Assembly: GCA_036513515.1 (NCBI GenBank)
Contig: DATBYW010000208.1
Location: forward strand, 1 to 9,177
DNA from: Nephthysia sp036513515
GTDB taxonomy: Bacteria; Chloroflexota; Dormibacteria; Dormibacterales; Dormibacteraceae
Direction: 5' to 3'
Length of the DNA: 9,177 nucleotides
The notes beneath the pieces are model-generated. The model saw only the letters and a list, made by a program, of their open reading frames with translations. It was not told where the DNA came from and made no database searches. Numbering within the stretch: position 1 is the first letter of the stretch; each line of letters opens with the position of its first letter. The translations under genes were made by a program, and so were the position numbers. Below, in pieces: positions 1-5,386 of the stretch.

Positions 1-42
1 CAAATTTGCTGATACCCGGACCGGCAGGCGTCGGGGGCCGAC

Positions 43-48
43 TAAACT
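43..48 (+). promoter_or_regulatory. Candidate -10 element for tRNA-Cys
   Basis: The hexamer TAAACT fits the loose TANNNT form of a sigma-70 -10 box (4 of 6 to TATAAT). It lies 18 bases before the mature tRNA 5' end, which would leave a short 5' leader for RNase P to remove. No good -35 hexamer is visible at 16-18 bp spacing, so the call rests on position and the -10 alone. Confidence 0.25.
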
Positions 49-66
49 ATGCGATTGGCTCCGCCG

Positions 67-140
<74 letters not shown>

Positions 141-154
141 GCCTTTGATATTGC

Positions 155-901
155 CTAGCGCAGCGTGAGTGGCTGCGCGAGGTAGCCGGCCAGTGACTGG
201 TACGCGCCGCTGATGAGGAGCACCCCCAGAAGGACCATCAGGGCGCCGGCCGCGCGGCTCAGGACACCGGCAACGCGATTCAGCGGCCGGGCCATCCCCG
301 GAAAGCTGGCGACGAGCAGGCTGCAGAGGATGAATGGGAGGCCAAGCCCGAGCGTGTAAGAGGTCAGCAGGAATGCACCCTCGAGCGCCTGCTGGCGGGT
401 GCTCGCCAGGACCAGGATCGAGCCGAGCACCGGACCGACGCACGGCGTCCATGCGGACCCGAACACGAGGCCGAGGAGGAACGGCCCGAGCGTCCCATGG
501 CGGTCGGGACTCAGCGCCGAGGCGCGAAGACGCTCAGTCCATCGGCCCAGCAGGTTGAACGTGCGGCCGCCGAGGCCCAGCGGGAGCCAGCCAAGCAGCG
601 CGAGTCCCATCAAAACGACGAAGCCTCCACCGATGCGCTGAAGGAGCTCCCGTCCGGCTAGCAGGTTGTGACCGAGCACGCCGGCCGCCACGCCCAGCAG
701 GACGAAAATCAGGCCGAAACCGAGCACATACATCACGCCGCCTCGCAGGACCCGGCTCTGAAAGGCTGACGAATCGCGCTGGACCACCGGCAGGCCGGCG
801 CCGCCGAGGTAACTGACATAGGCCGGCAGCAGGGGCACGACGCACGGCGCAAAGAACGACACGGCCCCGGCGGAAAAGGCGAGTAAGAGGTCGCCGGTCA
901 A
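155..901 (-). CDS. ccdA: CcdA-type cytochrome c biogenesis / thiol-disulfide electron transfer membrane protein
   Basis: This 248-residue polytopic protein of the CcdA/DsbD-beta family passes electrons from cytoplasmic thioredoxin across the membrane to an extracytoplasmic thioredoxin-like partner. About six hydrophobic segments are visible (near residues 6-28, 58-78, 92-112, 137-165, 175-200, 215-237). The family redox cysteines are present: C20 in FFAPCVVPLLP and C154 in WTPCVGP. The length is normal for stand-alone CcdA. The start is a TTG at 901-899 that overlaps the TGA of the upstream thioredoxin gene (TTGA, 4 bp), so translation is probably coupled and the two genes form one operon. 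Its partner resembles the C-terminal half of mycobacterial DipZ, so this protein would be the membrane half of a split DipZ. A role in cytochrome c maturation is possible, but no cytochrome or ResB/CcsA gene is in view. The family call is firm; the exact client is not known. Confidence 0.93.
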   Translation of the reverse strand: MTGDLLLAFSAGAVSFFAPCVVPLLPAYVSYLGGAGLPVVQRDSSAFQSRVLRGGVMYVLGFGLIFVLLGVAAGVLGHNLLAGRELLQRIGGGFVVLMGLALLGWLPLGLGGRTFNLLGRWTERLRASALSPDRHGTLGPFLLGLVFGSAWTPCVGPVLGSILVLASTRQQALEGAFLLTSYTLGLGLPFILCSLLVASFPGMARPLNRVAGVLSRAAGALMVLLGVLLISGAYQSLAGYLAQPLTLR

Positions 902-2046
902 CTGCCGAAGGTGAAGGAGAAGAGCTCGAAGCCGGTCCCGGTTGGGCTAACGGTCAGTTCGTGACGCGTGAAGTCGGTCCGATTGATGAGACTGAAGTTG
1001 TCTGACCGGTCGATATCGACGTAGGAGCGGCCGCTGCTGTCGAACCTTACGTCAGATCCTGCGTCCGACTGGCTGAGCTCGGCTCCGTCGAGGCGGAGGT
1101 AGACGCGCTCGGGCGACCCCGACGTGGCCGCCACCATGTAGACCCGCCGGGCACGGTAGTTGATCAGTGCGTAGTCCTGTCCGGGCGGGGAAGCGCGCGC
1201 GTGCTGCGCGTGCTCGCCCTCCCCGGGCAGATTGATCGACCAGCGGCCCTGGTAGAAGATCACGTTGGCTAGATGTCGGCCAGTCGAGATCGTCCCTGGG
1301 TCGTGGAAGTCGAAGGGTTGTCCCGGCGGGTACGACTGTTCGTTGCCAATCGAGTCAGGGTGGCCACCGTACAGCTCTACCGTCTGGAGATTGGCATCCT
1401 GCGTGAGTCCGGGGTCAATGCTGGGCCCCGCCGAGGGATGAACGGCGTACCCGGCGTCGCGCAGGAGTAGTTGGATGGCGGCTTCCGTATCGGCATAGCC
1501 CCCCTCACCGGATTCGGTATGCCGGATGACCCCCGTCTTGTCGATCAGGTATTCCGCCGGCCAGTAGAGGTTCTGGTAGGCGTTCCAGGTCGCCATCTGC
1601 GAATCGACGGCCACCGGCCAATCGACGTGGTAGCGCTGAATGGCCTGGCGGACATTGGAAACGTTCTTCTCGAATTCGTACTCTGGGCTATGGACGCCGA
1701 CGACCACCAGGCCGCTGCCCCCGTATCGATGCCACCAGCTCTGCAGGAAGGGGAACGTCCGCTGACAGTTGATGCATGAGTACGTCCAGAAGTCCACGAG
1801 GACGACCCTGCCGCGGAGCTGGTGCATGGTGAGTGGGGAACTGTTCTCCCAATCGGAGATGCCGGTGAACTCGGGGGCCTGGGGACCTCCGTTGCTGAGC
1901 AGATTGGATGTCGGCTTGGGACTCACCGTGGCGTTGGCGTGCCGTAGCCCATACACACCGGCTGCGACGAGGACGATGGCGGCGGCCACGGCCATCGAGC
2001 GAATCGCATTGGTTCGCAATCGTCCGGCCCTCCGGGCACCGCTCAT
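898..2046 (-). CDS. Membrane-anchored thioredoxin-like protein with DipZ-type C-terminal domain
   Basis: This 382-residue protein begins with a basic stretch and one hydrophobic segment (about 17-34), an uncleaved anchor or signal sequence that places the rest outside the cytoplasm. A TlpA/AhpC-like thioredoxin domain follows (about 55-200). It has the redox motif CINC at C91-C94 within WTYSCINCQR, the conserved GVHSPEYEFEK strand region, and the cis-proline site in YWPAEYLID (P163). The remaining ~170 residues, ending in FELFSFTFGS, match by eye the pattern of the C-terminal domain of mycobacterial DipZ, described in that family as having a carbohydrate-binding-module-like fold. In DipZ this part is fused to the CcdA membrane domain; here it is a separate gene just upstream of ccdA with a 4-bp overlap. 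Inferred role: reduction of extracytoplasmic disulfides using electrons from CcdA. Start ATG 2046-2044 has no clear Shine-Dalgarno but does have a TANNNT box close upstream, so a leaderless mRNA is possible. Confidence 0.9.
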   Translation of the reverse strand: MSGARRAGRLRTNAIRSMAVAAAIVLVAAGVYGLRHANATVSPKPTSNLLSNGGPQAPEFTGISDWENSSPLTMHQLRGRVVLVDFWTYSCINCQRTFPFLQSWWHRYGGSGLVVVGVHSPEYEFEKNVSNVRQAIQRYHVDWPVAVDSQMATWNAYQNLYWPAEYLIDKTGVIRHTESGEGGYADTEAAIQLLLRDAGYAVHPSAGPSIDPGLTQDANLQTVELYGGHPDSIGNEQSYPPGQPFDFHDPGTISTGRHLANVIFYQGRWSINLPGEGEHAQHARASPPGQDYALINYRARRVYMVAATSGSPERVYLRLDGAELSQSDAGSDVRFDSSGRSYVDIDRSDNFSLINRTDFTRHELTVSPTGTGFELFSFTFGS

Positions 2047-2055
2047 GCTGTTGCA

Positions 2056-2061
2056 AGGGTA
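2056..2061 (-). promoter_or_regulatory. Candidate -10 box of a leaderless thioredoxin-ccdA transcript
   Basis: Read on the minus strand this is TACCCT, matching TANNNT, with its last base 9 nt from the ATG at 2046. That spacing would start transcription within a few bases of the start codon, which agrees with the lack of a Shine-Dalgarno there. The -35 region is poor. The whole divergent gap is only about 40 bp. Confidence 0.28.
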
Positions 2062-2086
2062 GCGTTAAGGCTCGCCTCATTTGACG

Positions 2087-2458
2087 ATGGCAAACAGCAA
2101 GGACGTCCTTCGGAAGCTCGCGGAAAGCGAAGAGATCGAGATCGAGACCCGCCGCGAGCCGGAATCTCCGCTGCACCGGACCACCATCTGGATCGTGGCG
2201 ACAGAGAAGGGCGTCTACGTCCGATCGGGCTCTAGGAAGGGGCGCTGGTATCAGGAAGCGCTGGCCAACCGGAATGTCACGATCCGAGTCGGTCGGCGTA
2301 GGGTGGCCGTCCGGATTCAGTCGGCGAGAAACGCCGCGGTGATCCGCAAGGTGAACGCCGCCTACCGCGAGAAGTACGGCCAGGACTGGCCCGATAGCGC
2401 GAAGGCGGTGGTTCGGCGGGCGAGGCTGAACACCACCCTCCGCCTTATCGCCACCTGA
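2087..2458 (+). CDS. DUF2255 family protein
   Basis: This 123-residue protein has the pattern I associate with DUF2255, small proteins thought to adopt a PNPOx/F420-binding split-barrel-like fold. Visible family-like motifs are RTTIWIV (31-37), VYVRSGSRKGRWYQEAL (43-59), YREKYG (93-98) and TTLRLI (116-121). The GRWYQEAL stretch followed by a short beta-rich segment (VTIRVGRRRVAVRI) is the typical core. No signal peptide or membrane segment is seen, so it should be cytoplasmic. I chose the ATG at 2087. An in-frame TTG two codons earlier (2081) has AAGG about 10 nt upstream and is a real alternative. The gene is divergent from the thioredoxin gene. Biochemical function is unknown; flavin or deazaflavin binding is only a fold-based guess. 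Confidence 0.82.
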   Translation: MANSKDVLRKLAESEEIEIETRREPESPLHRTTIWIVATEKGVYVRSGSRKGRWYQEALANRNVTIRVGRRRVAVRIQSARNAAVIRKVNAAYREKYGQDWPDSAKAVVRRARLNTTLRLIAT

Positions 2459-2531
2459 TGGCGGTCTCAGTCCGAACAGCGTGCAGGGGCCGCTCGGCGG
2501 CCACCCAGTAGCCTCCGTTCCACCTTTGCAG

Positions 2532-2549
2532 GCCCCCGCCTACGGGGGC
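2532..2549 (-). terminator. GC-rich hairpin over the SPW gene stop codon (possible terminator)
   Basis: A perfect 7-bp inverted repeat, GCCCCCG (2532-2538) and CGGGGGC (2543-2549), closes a four-base loop. The loop includes most of the TAG stop of the minus-strand SPW gene (2542-2540). No U-tract follows on either strand, so this is not a classic intrinsic terminator. It lies between two convergent genes (DUF2255 and SPW), where a bidirectional terminator would be expected. Confidence 0.35.
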
Positions 2550-2842
2550 ATCGGGCTGCCCCCGCGAACGAGGACCGTGCCGGCGCTGATGACCGCCAGG
2601 ACGCCGATCACCCAGGTGGTCCAGGCCATCGCACTAACGCTGCTGAACCCCAGTACCCACGGGGCGAGGAAGAGCAGCACGCCTTCGATCAAGGGCAGGT
2701 ATTCGACGTTGCTGTTCAACCGGAATAGCAGCGACCCACCGCCAAAGACGAACAGCAACGCGCCGCCGATATATGCCGTCCAGGGCGCGGCGGTCTGGGG
2801 GGCCTGGGAATAGCATCTGGAGCTTTGCAAAAACGGCAGCAA
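2540..2842 (-). CDS. SPW-repeat small integral membrane protein
   Basis: This 100-residue protein has three hydrophobic segments (about 21-40, 48-67, 73-93). The stretch LAPWVLGFSS (59-68) followed by AMAWTTWVIGVLAVISAG (71-88) is the signature of the SPW repeat family, which has a Ser/Ala-Pro-Trp-x-Leu-Gly-Phe motif and then a Trp-rich helix. These proteins are common in actinobacteria and other soil bacteria and have no established function. The TTG start at 2842 is supported by AAGGG (2854-2850 on the minus strand) 7 nt upstream. The stop codon sits in the loop of a GC hairpin. Only one repeat unit is clear, so it is a short family member. Its first ~18 residues overlap the less GC-rich region that follows and are not hydrophobic, so the true N-terminus could be shorter. 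Confidence 0.75.
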   Translation of the reverse strand: MLPFLQSSRCYSQAPQTAAPWTAYIGGALLFVFGGGSLLFRLNSNVEYLPLIEGVLLFLAPWVLGFSSVSAMAWTTWVIGVLAVISAGTVLVRGGSPMPP

Positions 2843-2884
2843 TCGCCTGCCCTTAACGGGGCCGAGCAGGAAGCGGTCAAGAAC

Positions 2885-2891
2885 AAGGAGG
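2885..2891 (+). promoter_or_regulatory. Perfect Shine-Dalgarno AAGGAGG before a 52-codon ORF
   Basis: AAGGAGG complements the anti-Shine-Dalgarno core exactly and lies 5 nt before an in-frame TTG at 2897. It is the strongest ribosome binding site I noticed in the window, and it decides the start proposed for the small ORF at 2897-3055. Confidence 0.45.
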
Positions 2892-2896
2892 CTGGT

Positions 2897-3055
2897 TTGC
2901 CCTATATTCTCGCGGACTACAAAGCTGCTCTAAAGAAGCTAGCCGAAGGTGAGAAGTACAATCGGGAGCGAAACAAGCAGAAACGCGTTGGTTGGAAATT
3001 CGCGGAAACGGATGCAAATGGCAGATTGGACGGTCGCACATTTCGCCCTGTCTAA
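2897..3055 (+). CDS. Possible small basic protein (52 aa), unrecognised
   Basis: I do not recognise this ORF. From the TTG at 2897 it encodes 52 residues starting MPYILADYKAALKKLAEGEK, with about 13 Lys/Arg against 7 Asp/Glu. A likely amphipathic helix (about 4-30) is followed by VGWKFAETDANGRLDGRTF. A perfect AAGGAGG is 5 nt upstream. The frame stays open back to a TTG at 2825, but that start has a poorly spaced SD and would overlap the minus-strand SPW gene. Its 3' end overlaps the next small gene (3018-3275) by 38 nt in another frame. Base composition is lower in GC than in the flanks. It could be a real small gene, a decayed remnant, or chance. Confidence 0.35.
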   Translation: MPYILADYKAALKKLAEGEKYNRERNKQKRVGWKFAETDANGRLDGRTFRPV

Positions 3056-3275
3056 TCCCAAGGGCCGAGGTATGGAAAGCGTTCCGAGTTTACTGAATCG
3101 GTTAGCCACCAACATCCGCTCCCTCGGGAAGGCTGAAATCCTCGACATAACCTTCCACTCTGAGTTGACATCGGAAGGTGTTGAGTGGCCCACTTTCGTT
3201 GTGTATTACGTTCCTGCTAAAAAACGCTCGGCGAGCGGAGCGCCCAGCAGGGCCAGACGAGTAAGGAGCAGCTAG
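3018..3275 (+). CDS. Small conserved-looking hypothetical protein (85 aa)
   Basis: From ATG 3018 this encodes 85 residues. The core, MADWTVAHFALSNPKGRG (1-18), ESVPSLLNRLATNIRSLG (20-37) and ILDITFHSELTSEGVEWPTFVVYYV (about 41-65), reads like a compact alpha/beta domain. It resembles, from memory only, small uncharacterised actinobacterial-type proteins with an ESVPxLL helix and a DITFHSE strand. The last ~20 residues (AKKRSASGAPSRARRVRSS) are basic and low in complexity, and may be an extension into DNA that is normally non-coding. No signal peptide or membrane segment is seen. A second ATG at 3012, two codons upstream, is possible; a weak GGA lies about 10 nt before 3018. Function is unknown. 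Being coding is more likely than not because of the well-formed core. Confidence 0.6.
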   Translation: MADWTVAHFALSNPKGRGMESVPSLLNRLATNIRSLGKAEILDITFHSELTSEGVEWPTFVVYYVPAKKRSASGAPSRARRVRSS

Positions 3276-3359
3276 CGCGAGACGGTGCGACGGCAACCGA
3301 CAAGCCTGGGATGGACGCCCTGGGCGGGAGGCAAAGGCTGGCAACGGAAAAACCGAATG

Positions 3360-3389
3360 TTGACTTTTTGGATTGGTATGGTCAACAAT
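3360..3389 (+). promoter_or_regulatory. Candidate sigma-70 promoter for the rhodanese gene
   Basis: TTGACT (3360-3365, 5 of 6 to TTGACA) and AACAAT (3384-3389, 4 of 6 to TATAAT) are separated by 18 bp. This would give a start near 3396 and a leader of about 57 nt before ATG 3453. The -35 overlaps a short inverted repeat, TTGAC (3360-3364) with GTCAA (3381-3385), which could be an operator. The rest of the 177-bp gap 3276-3452 shows nothing else I can name. Confidence 0.35.
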
Positions 3390-3452
3390 GGACAATTCAG
3401 CGGCGGCCACACGCAAAGGGGAGGTCAACAGATTGCCCGCGGCGGATCGACG

Positions 3453-4784
3453 ATGACGACCCCGTATCCGGTTGAGAACGCATCAGATTCCAACATTTCC
3501 CTGGCCGAGCTTCGGCAGAGGTTTCGTGACCGAGGCCTCACCATCGTCGACGTTCGAGGCCTGCCCGCCTACAACGGCTGGCGCCTGAGCGGGTCAGCTC
3601 GCGGGGGTCATATCCCCGGAGCGGTCGCCTTCCCGAGCGCCTGGCTGAAAAGCGTCGACGGCCCCGAAGTCGAGCGGCTGCTTCGGTCGAAGGGCATCCT
3701 CGCCAGCCGAGAGGTCGTCCTCTACGGCGACCGTCCGCAGGACACCTTCGAGCTCCGGACCAGGTTGGCGGCGTTGGGCCAGACAGAGGTCCGTGTCTAC
3801 GCGGGCGGTTGGGCCGAGTGGGCCGCCGATAAGACACTGCCCGTCCATCGCCTTGCCAACTACGAGAAGCTCGTCCACCCGGATTGGCTTCGTCAACTGC
3901 TCGACGGCGGACGCCCCGAAGCCGCGCCGGCGGGCCCGTACCGCCTCTTCCACGTCAATTTCGGGGTTCCGGAGGAGTACGAGGAGAACCACCTTCCCGG
4001 GGCGCTCTATCTCGACACGAACCGGCTCGAGAATCCGACGGACTGGAACCGCCGAACGCCGGAGGAGCTCGAGGCGGCGCTGCGGTCGCTTGGGATCACA
4101 CGCGAAACCACCGTCATTCTCTATGGCCGCGATACCGAAGGTCACGCCAACGAGAAGTGGCCCGGACGTCGAGCCGGGCAGATCGCTGCCTGCCGGGCGG
4201 CGCTGATCCTGCGTTACGCGGGCGTCGACGACGTCCGCCTGCTCGACGGCGGCTACGACCGCTGGGTCCAGGCGGGAAACTCGCTCGAGACGGTTTTCAG
4301 CAAGGCGGCGCCGGTCGAATCGTTCGGTGTCCAGATCCCATTGCGCCCGGAGCTCATCGTCGACATCGACGAAGCCAAGCAGATCCTGTTCGACCGGGAG
4401 CACGCCGCCCTGGTCAGCGTCCGGACCTGGAAGGAGCACATCGGTCAGGTCAGTGGCTACAACTACATCAACCCGGCCGGCCGGATCGCGGGGGACATCT
4501 GGGGGAACTGCGGCTCGGACGCCTATCACATGGAGCACTACCGCAACGTCGACAACACGATGCGCGCCTACCCGGAGATCGCGGCCAACTGGAAGGAGGC
4601 CGGGATCAGCGCCGACAAGTGGGTCGCGTTTTACTGCGGGACCGGCTGGCGGGCGAGCGAGACCTGGTTCTATGCCTACCTGATGGGTTGGCCGCGGATC
4701 GCGGTCTACGACGGCGGATGGTTCGAGTGGAGCCAGGATCCGGTCGGCAATCCGATCGAGGTAGGGGAGCCGGTAGCCGTCTAG
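3453..4784 (+). CDS. Triple-rhodanese-domain sulfurtransferase
   Basis: This 443-residue protein has three consecutive rhodanese-like domains (about 10-135, 140-280, 295-437). Each shows the substructure strand-DVR / HIPGA (54-57 region, HLPGA 180-184) and ends with a GGW/GGY element (118-120, 266-268, 421-423). The active-site loop has a catalytic cysteine only in domain 3: C395 in FYCGTGWRAS. At the matching place domain 1 has LYGDRPQD and domain 2 has LYGRDTEG, so both are probably non-catalytic. Domain 3 also has a distinctive insert, GDIWGNCGSDAYHMEHYRN (347-365), with C353. The protein likely transfers sulfane sulfur from thiosulfate or a persulfide to a thiol acceptor. There is no signal peptide at the chosen ATG, so it should be cytoplasmic. 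The frame is open upstream to ATG 3285, but that stretch does not look like protein; ATG 3453 has GGCGG about 7 nt upstream. DinB follows after 22 bp, probably in the same operon. Confidence 0.9.
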   Translation: MTTPYPVENASDSNISLAELRQRFRDRGLTIVDVRGLPAYNGWRLSGSARGGHIPGAVAFPSAWLKSVDGPEVERLLRSKGILASREVVLYGDRPQDTFELRTRLAALGQTEVRVYAGGWAEWAADKTLPVHRLANYEKLVHPDWLRQLLDGGRPEAAPAGPYRLFHVNFGVPEEYEENHLPGALYLDTNRLENPTDWNRRTPEELEAALRSLGITRETTVILYGRDTEGHANEKWPGRRAGQIAACRAALILRYAGVDDVRLLDGGYDRWVQAGNSLETVFSKAAPVESFGVQIPLRPELIVDIDEAKQILFDREHAALVSVRTWKEHIGQVSGYNYINPAGRIAGDIWGNCGSDAYHMEHYRNVDNTMRAYPEIAANWKEAGISADKWVAFYCGTGWRASETWFYAYLMGWPRIAVYDGGWFEWSQDPVGNPIEVGEPVAV

Positions 4785-4806
4785 AACGCGACATCACCGC
4801 ATAAAG

Positions 4807-5280
4807 ATGTCGAAGTCGAACCGGGACGAGCTGCTCAGCCGATACCGAGAAGGGGCCGCGGTGCTGGCGGCAGCGGTTTCGCGCCTCAGCACGACGCAGC
4901 TTGATCACAAACCCGCGGATGGCGGGTTTTCGGCGCGCGAGGTCGTTCATCATACGGCCGATAGTGAAATGACCGCGGCGATCCGCCTGCGCCGACTGGT
5001 CGCCGAGGACAATCCCCAGATCACCGGCTATGACCCCGACCGGTTTGCGTCACGTCTGCACTACGCCAGCCGGCCGGTGCAGCCGTCGCTGGACGCCATC
5101 AGGGCGGCACGGGCATCGACCGCTTCAATCCTCGAGGCTCTCAGCGAGGCGGAGTGGGGGCGGGCCGGCACCCACACCGAGATTGGAGCGTACTCGATCG
5201 ATACGTGGCTGGAGGTCTACGCGGCGCACTGCCACGACCACGCGGACCAGATACGGCGGGCCGCAGCCGAGGCCGGCTAA
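4807..5280 (+). CDS. DinB-superfamily (DinB_2-type) putative metal-dependent protein
   Basis: This 157-residue protein has the four-helix-bundle pattern of the DinB/YfiT superfamily. The family metal ligands can be placed: H48 or H49 in EVVHHTADSE at the end of helix 2, and the H-x3-H pair H141/H145 in YAAHCHDHADQI in the last helix, with YSIDTWLEVY (129-138) as its typical lead-in. Related proteins are metal-dependent hydrolases or thiol transferases (bacillithiol, mycothiol), but no thiol can be assigned here. It is cytoplasmic, with no membrane segment. ATG 4807 lies 22 bp after the rhodanese stop and has no strong Shine-Dalgarno, which suggests translation depends on the upstream gene or an A-rich leader (CATAAAG). 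Co-transcription with a sulfurtransferase makes a thiol-related function attractive but unproven. Confidence 0.85.
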   Translation: MSKSNRDELLSRYREGAAVLAAAVSRLSTTQLDHKPADGGFSAREVVHHTADSEMTAAIRLRRLVAEDNPQITGYDPDRFASRLHYASRPVQPSLDAIRAARASTASILEALSEAEWGRAGTHTEIGAYSIDTWLEVYAAHCHDHADQIRRAAAEAG

Positions 5281-5284
5281 AGGC

Positions 5285-5316
5285 GGTCGTCGACCCTAAG
5301 GGGTGCTGGCACGACC
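5285..5316 (+). other. Stem-loop just after the DinB stop (weak terminator or attenuator candidate)
   Basis: GGTCGT (5285-5290) pairs with ACGACC (5311-5316), and an inner stem ACCC/GGGT (5293-5296/5301-5304) closes a TAAG loop. It begins 4 nt after the DinB stop. No T-run follows, so intrinsic termination is doubtful. The remainder of the 106-bp gap to the kinase shows no clear promoter. Confidence 0.25.
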
Positions 5317-5386
5317 CGGAAGCGGGGCGGCTGGACCCACCCGTGTTCGGCAGGCACCATTTCCCGCCCGCCAAAAAGCCCCCAAA

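Noticed and set aside
2825..2896. Longer start (TTG 2825) for the small basic ORF
   Set aside because: The upstream TGGAG is only about 2 nt from the TTG, and the extension overlaps the start of the minus-strand SPW gene. TTG 2897 has a perfect Shine-Dalgarno.
3285..3452. N-terminal extension of the rhodanese to ATG 3285
   Set aside because: The extra 56 residues are Gly/Gln/Arg-rich with no domain or signal pattern and would include the candidate promoter. ATG 3453 begins just before the first rhodanese domain.
3594..4538. Long open frame (314 codons) on the minus strand inside the rhodanese gene
   Set aside because: It lies opposite a protein with clear rhodanese domains and C395 active site, and its Asp/Arg/Val-rich product has no recognisable domain. 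High-GC antisense frames of this kind are common.
5304..5320. Possible sigma-54 promoter (TGGCAC) before the kinase
   Set aside because: The -24-like element TGGCAC is present, but there is no TTGC -12 element at the required 5-bp spacing.
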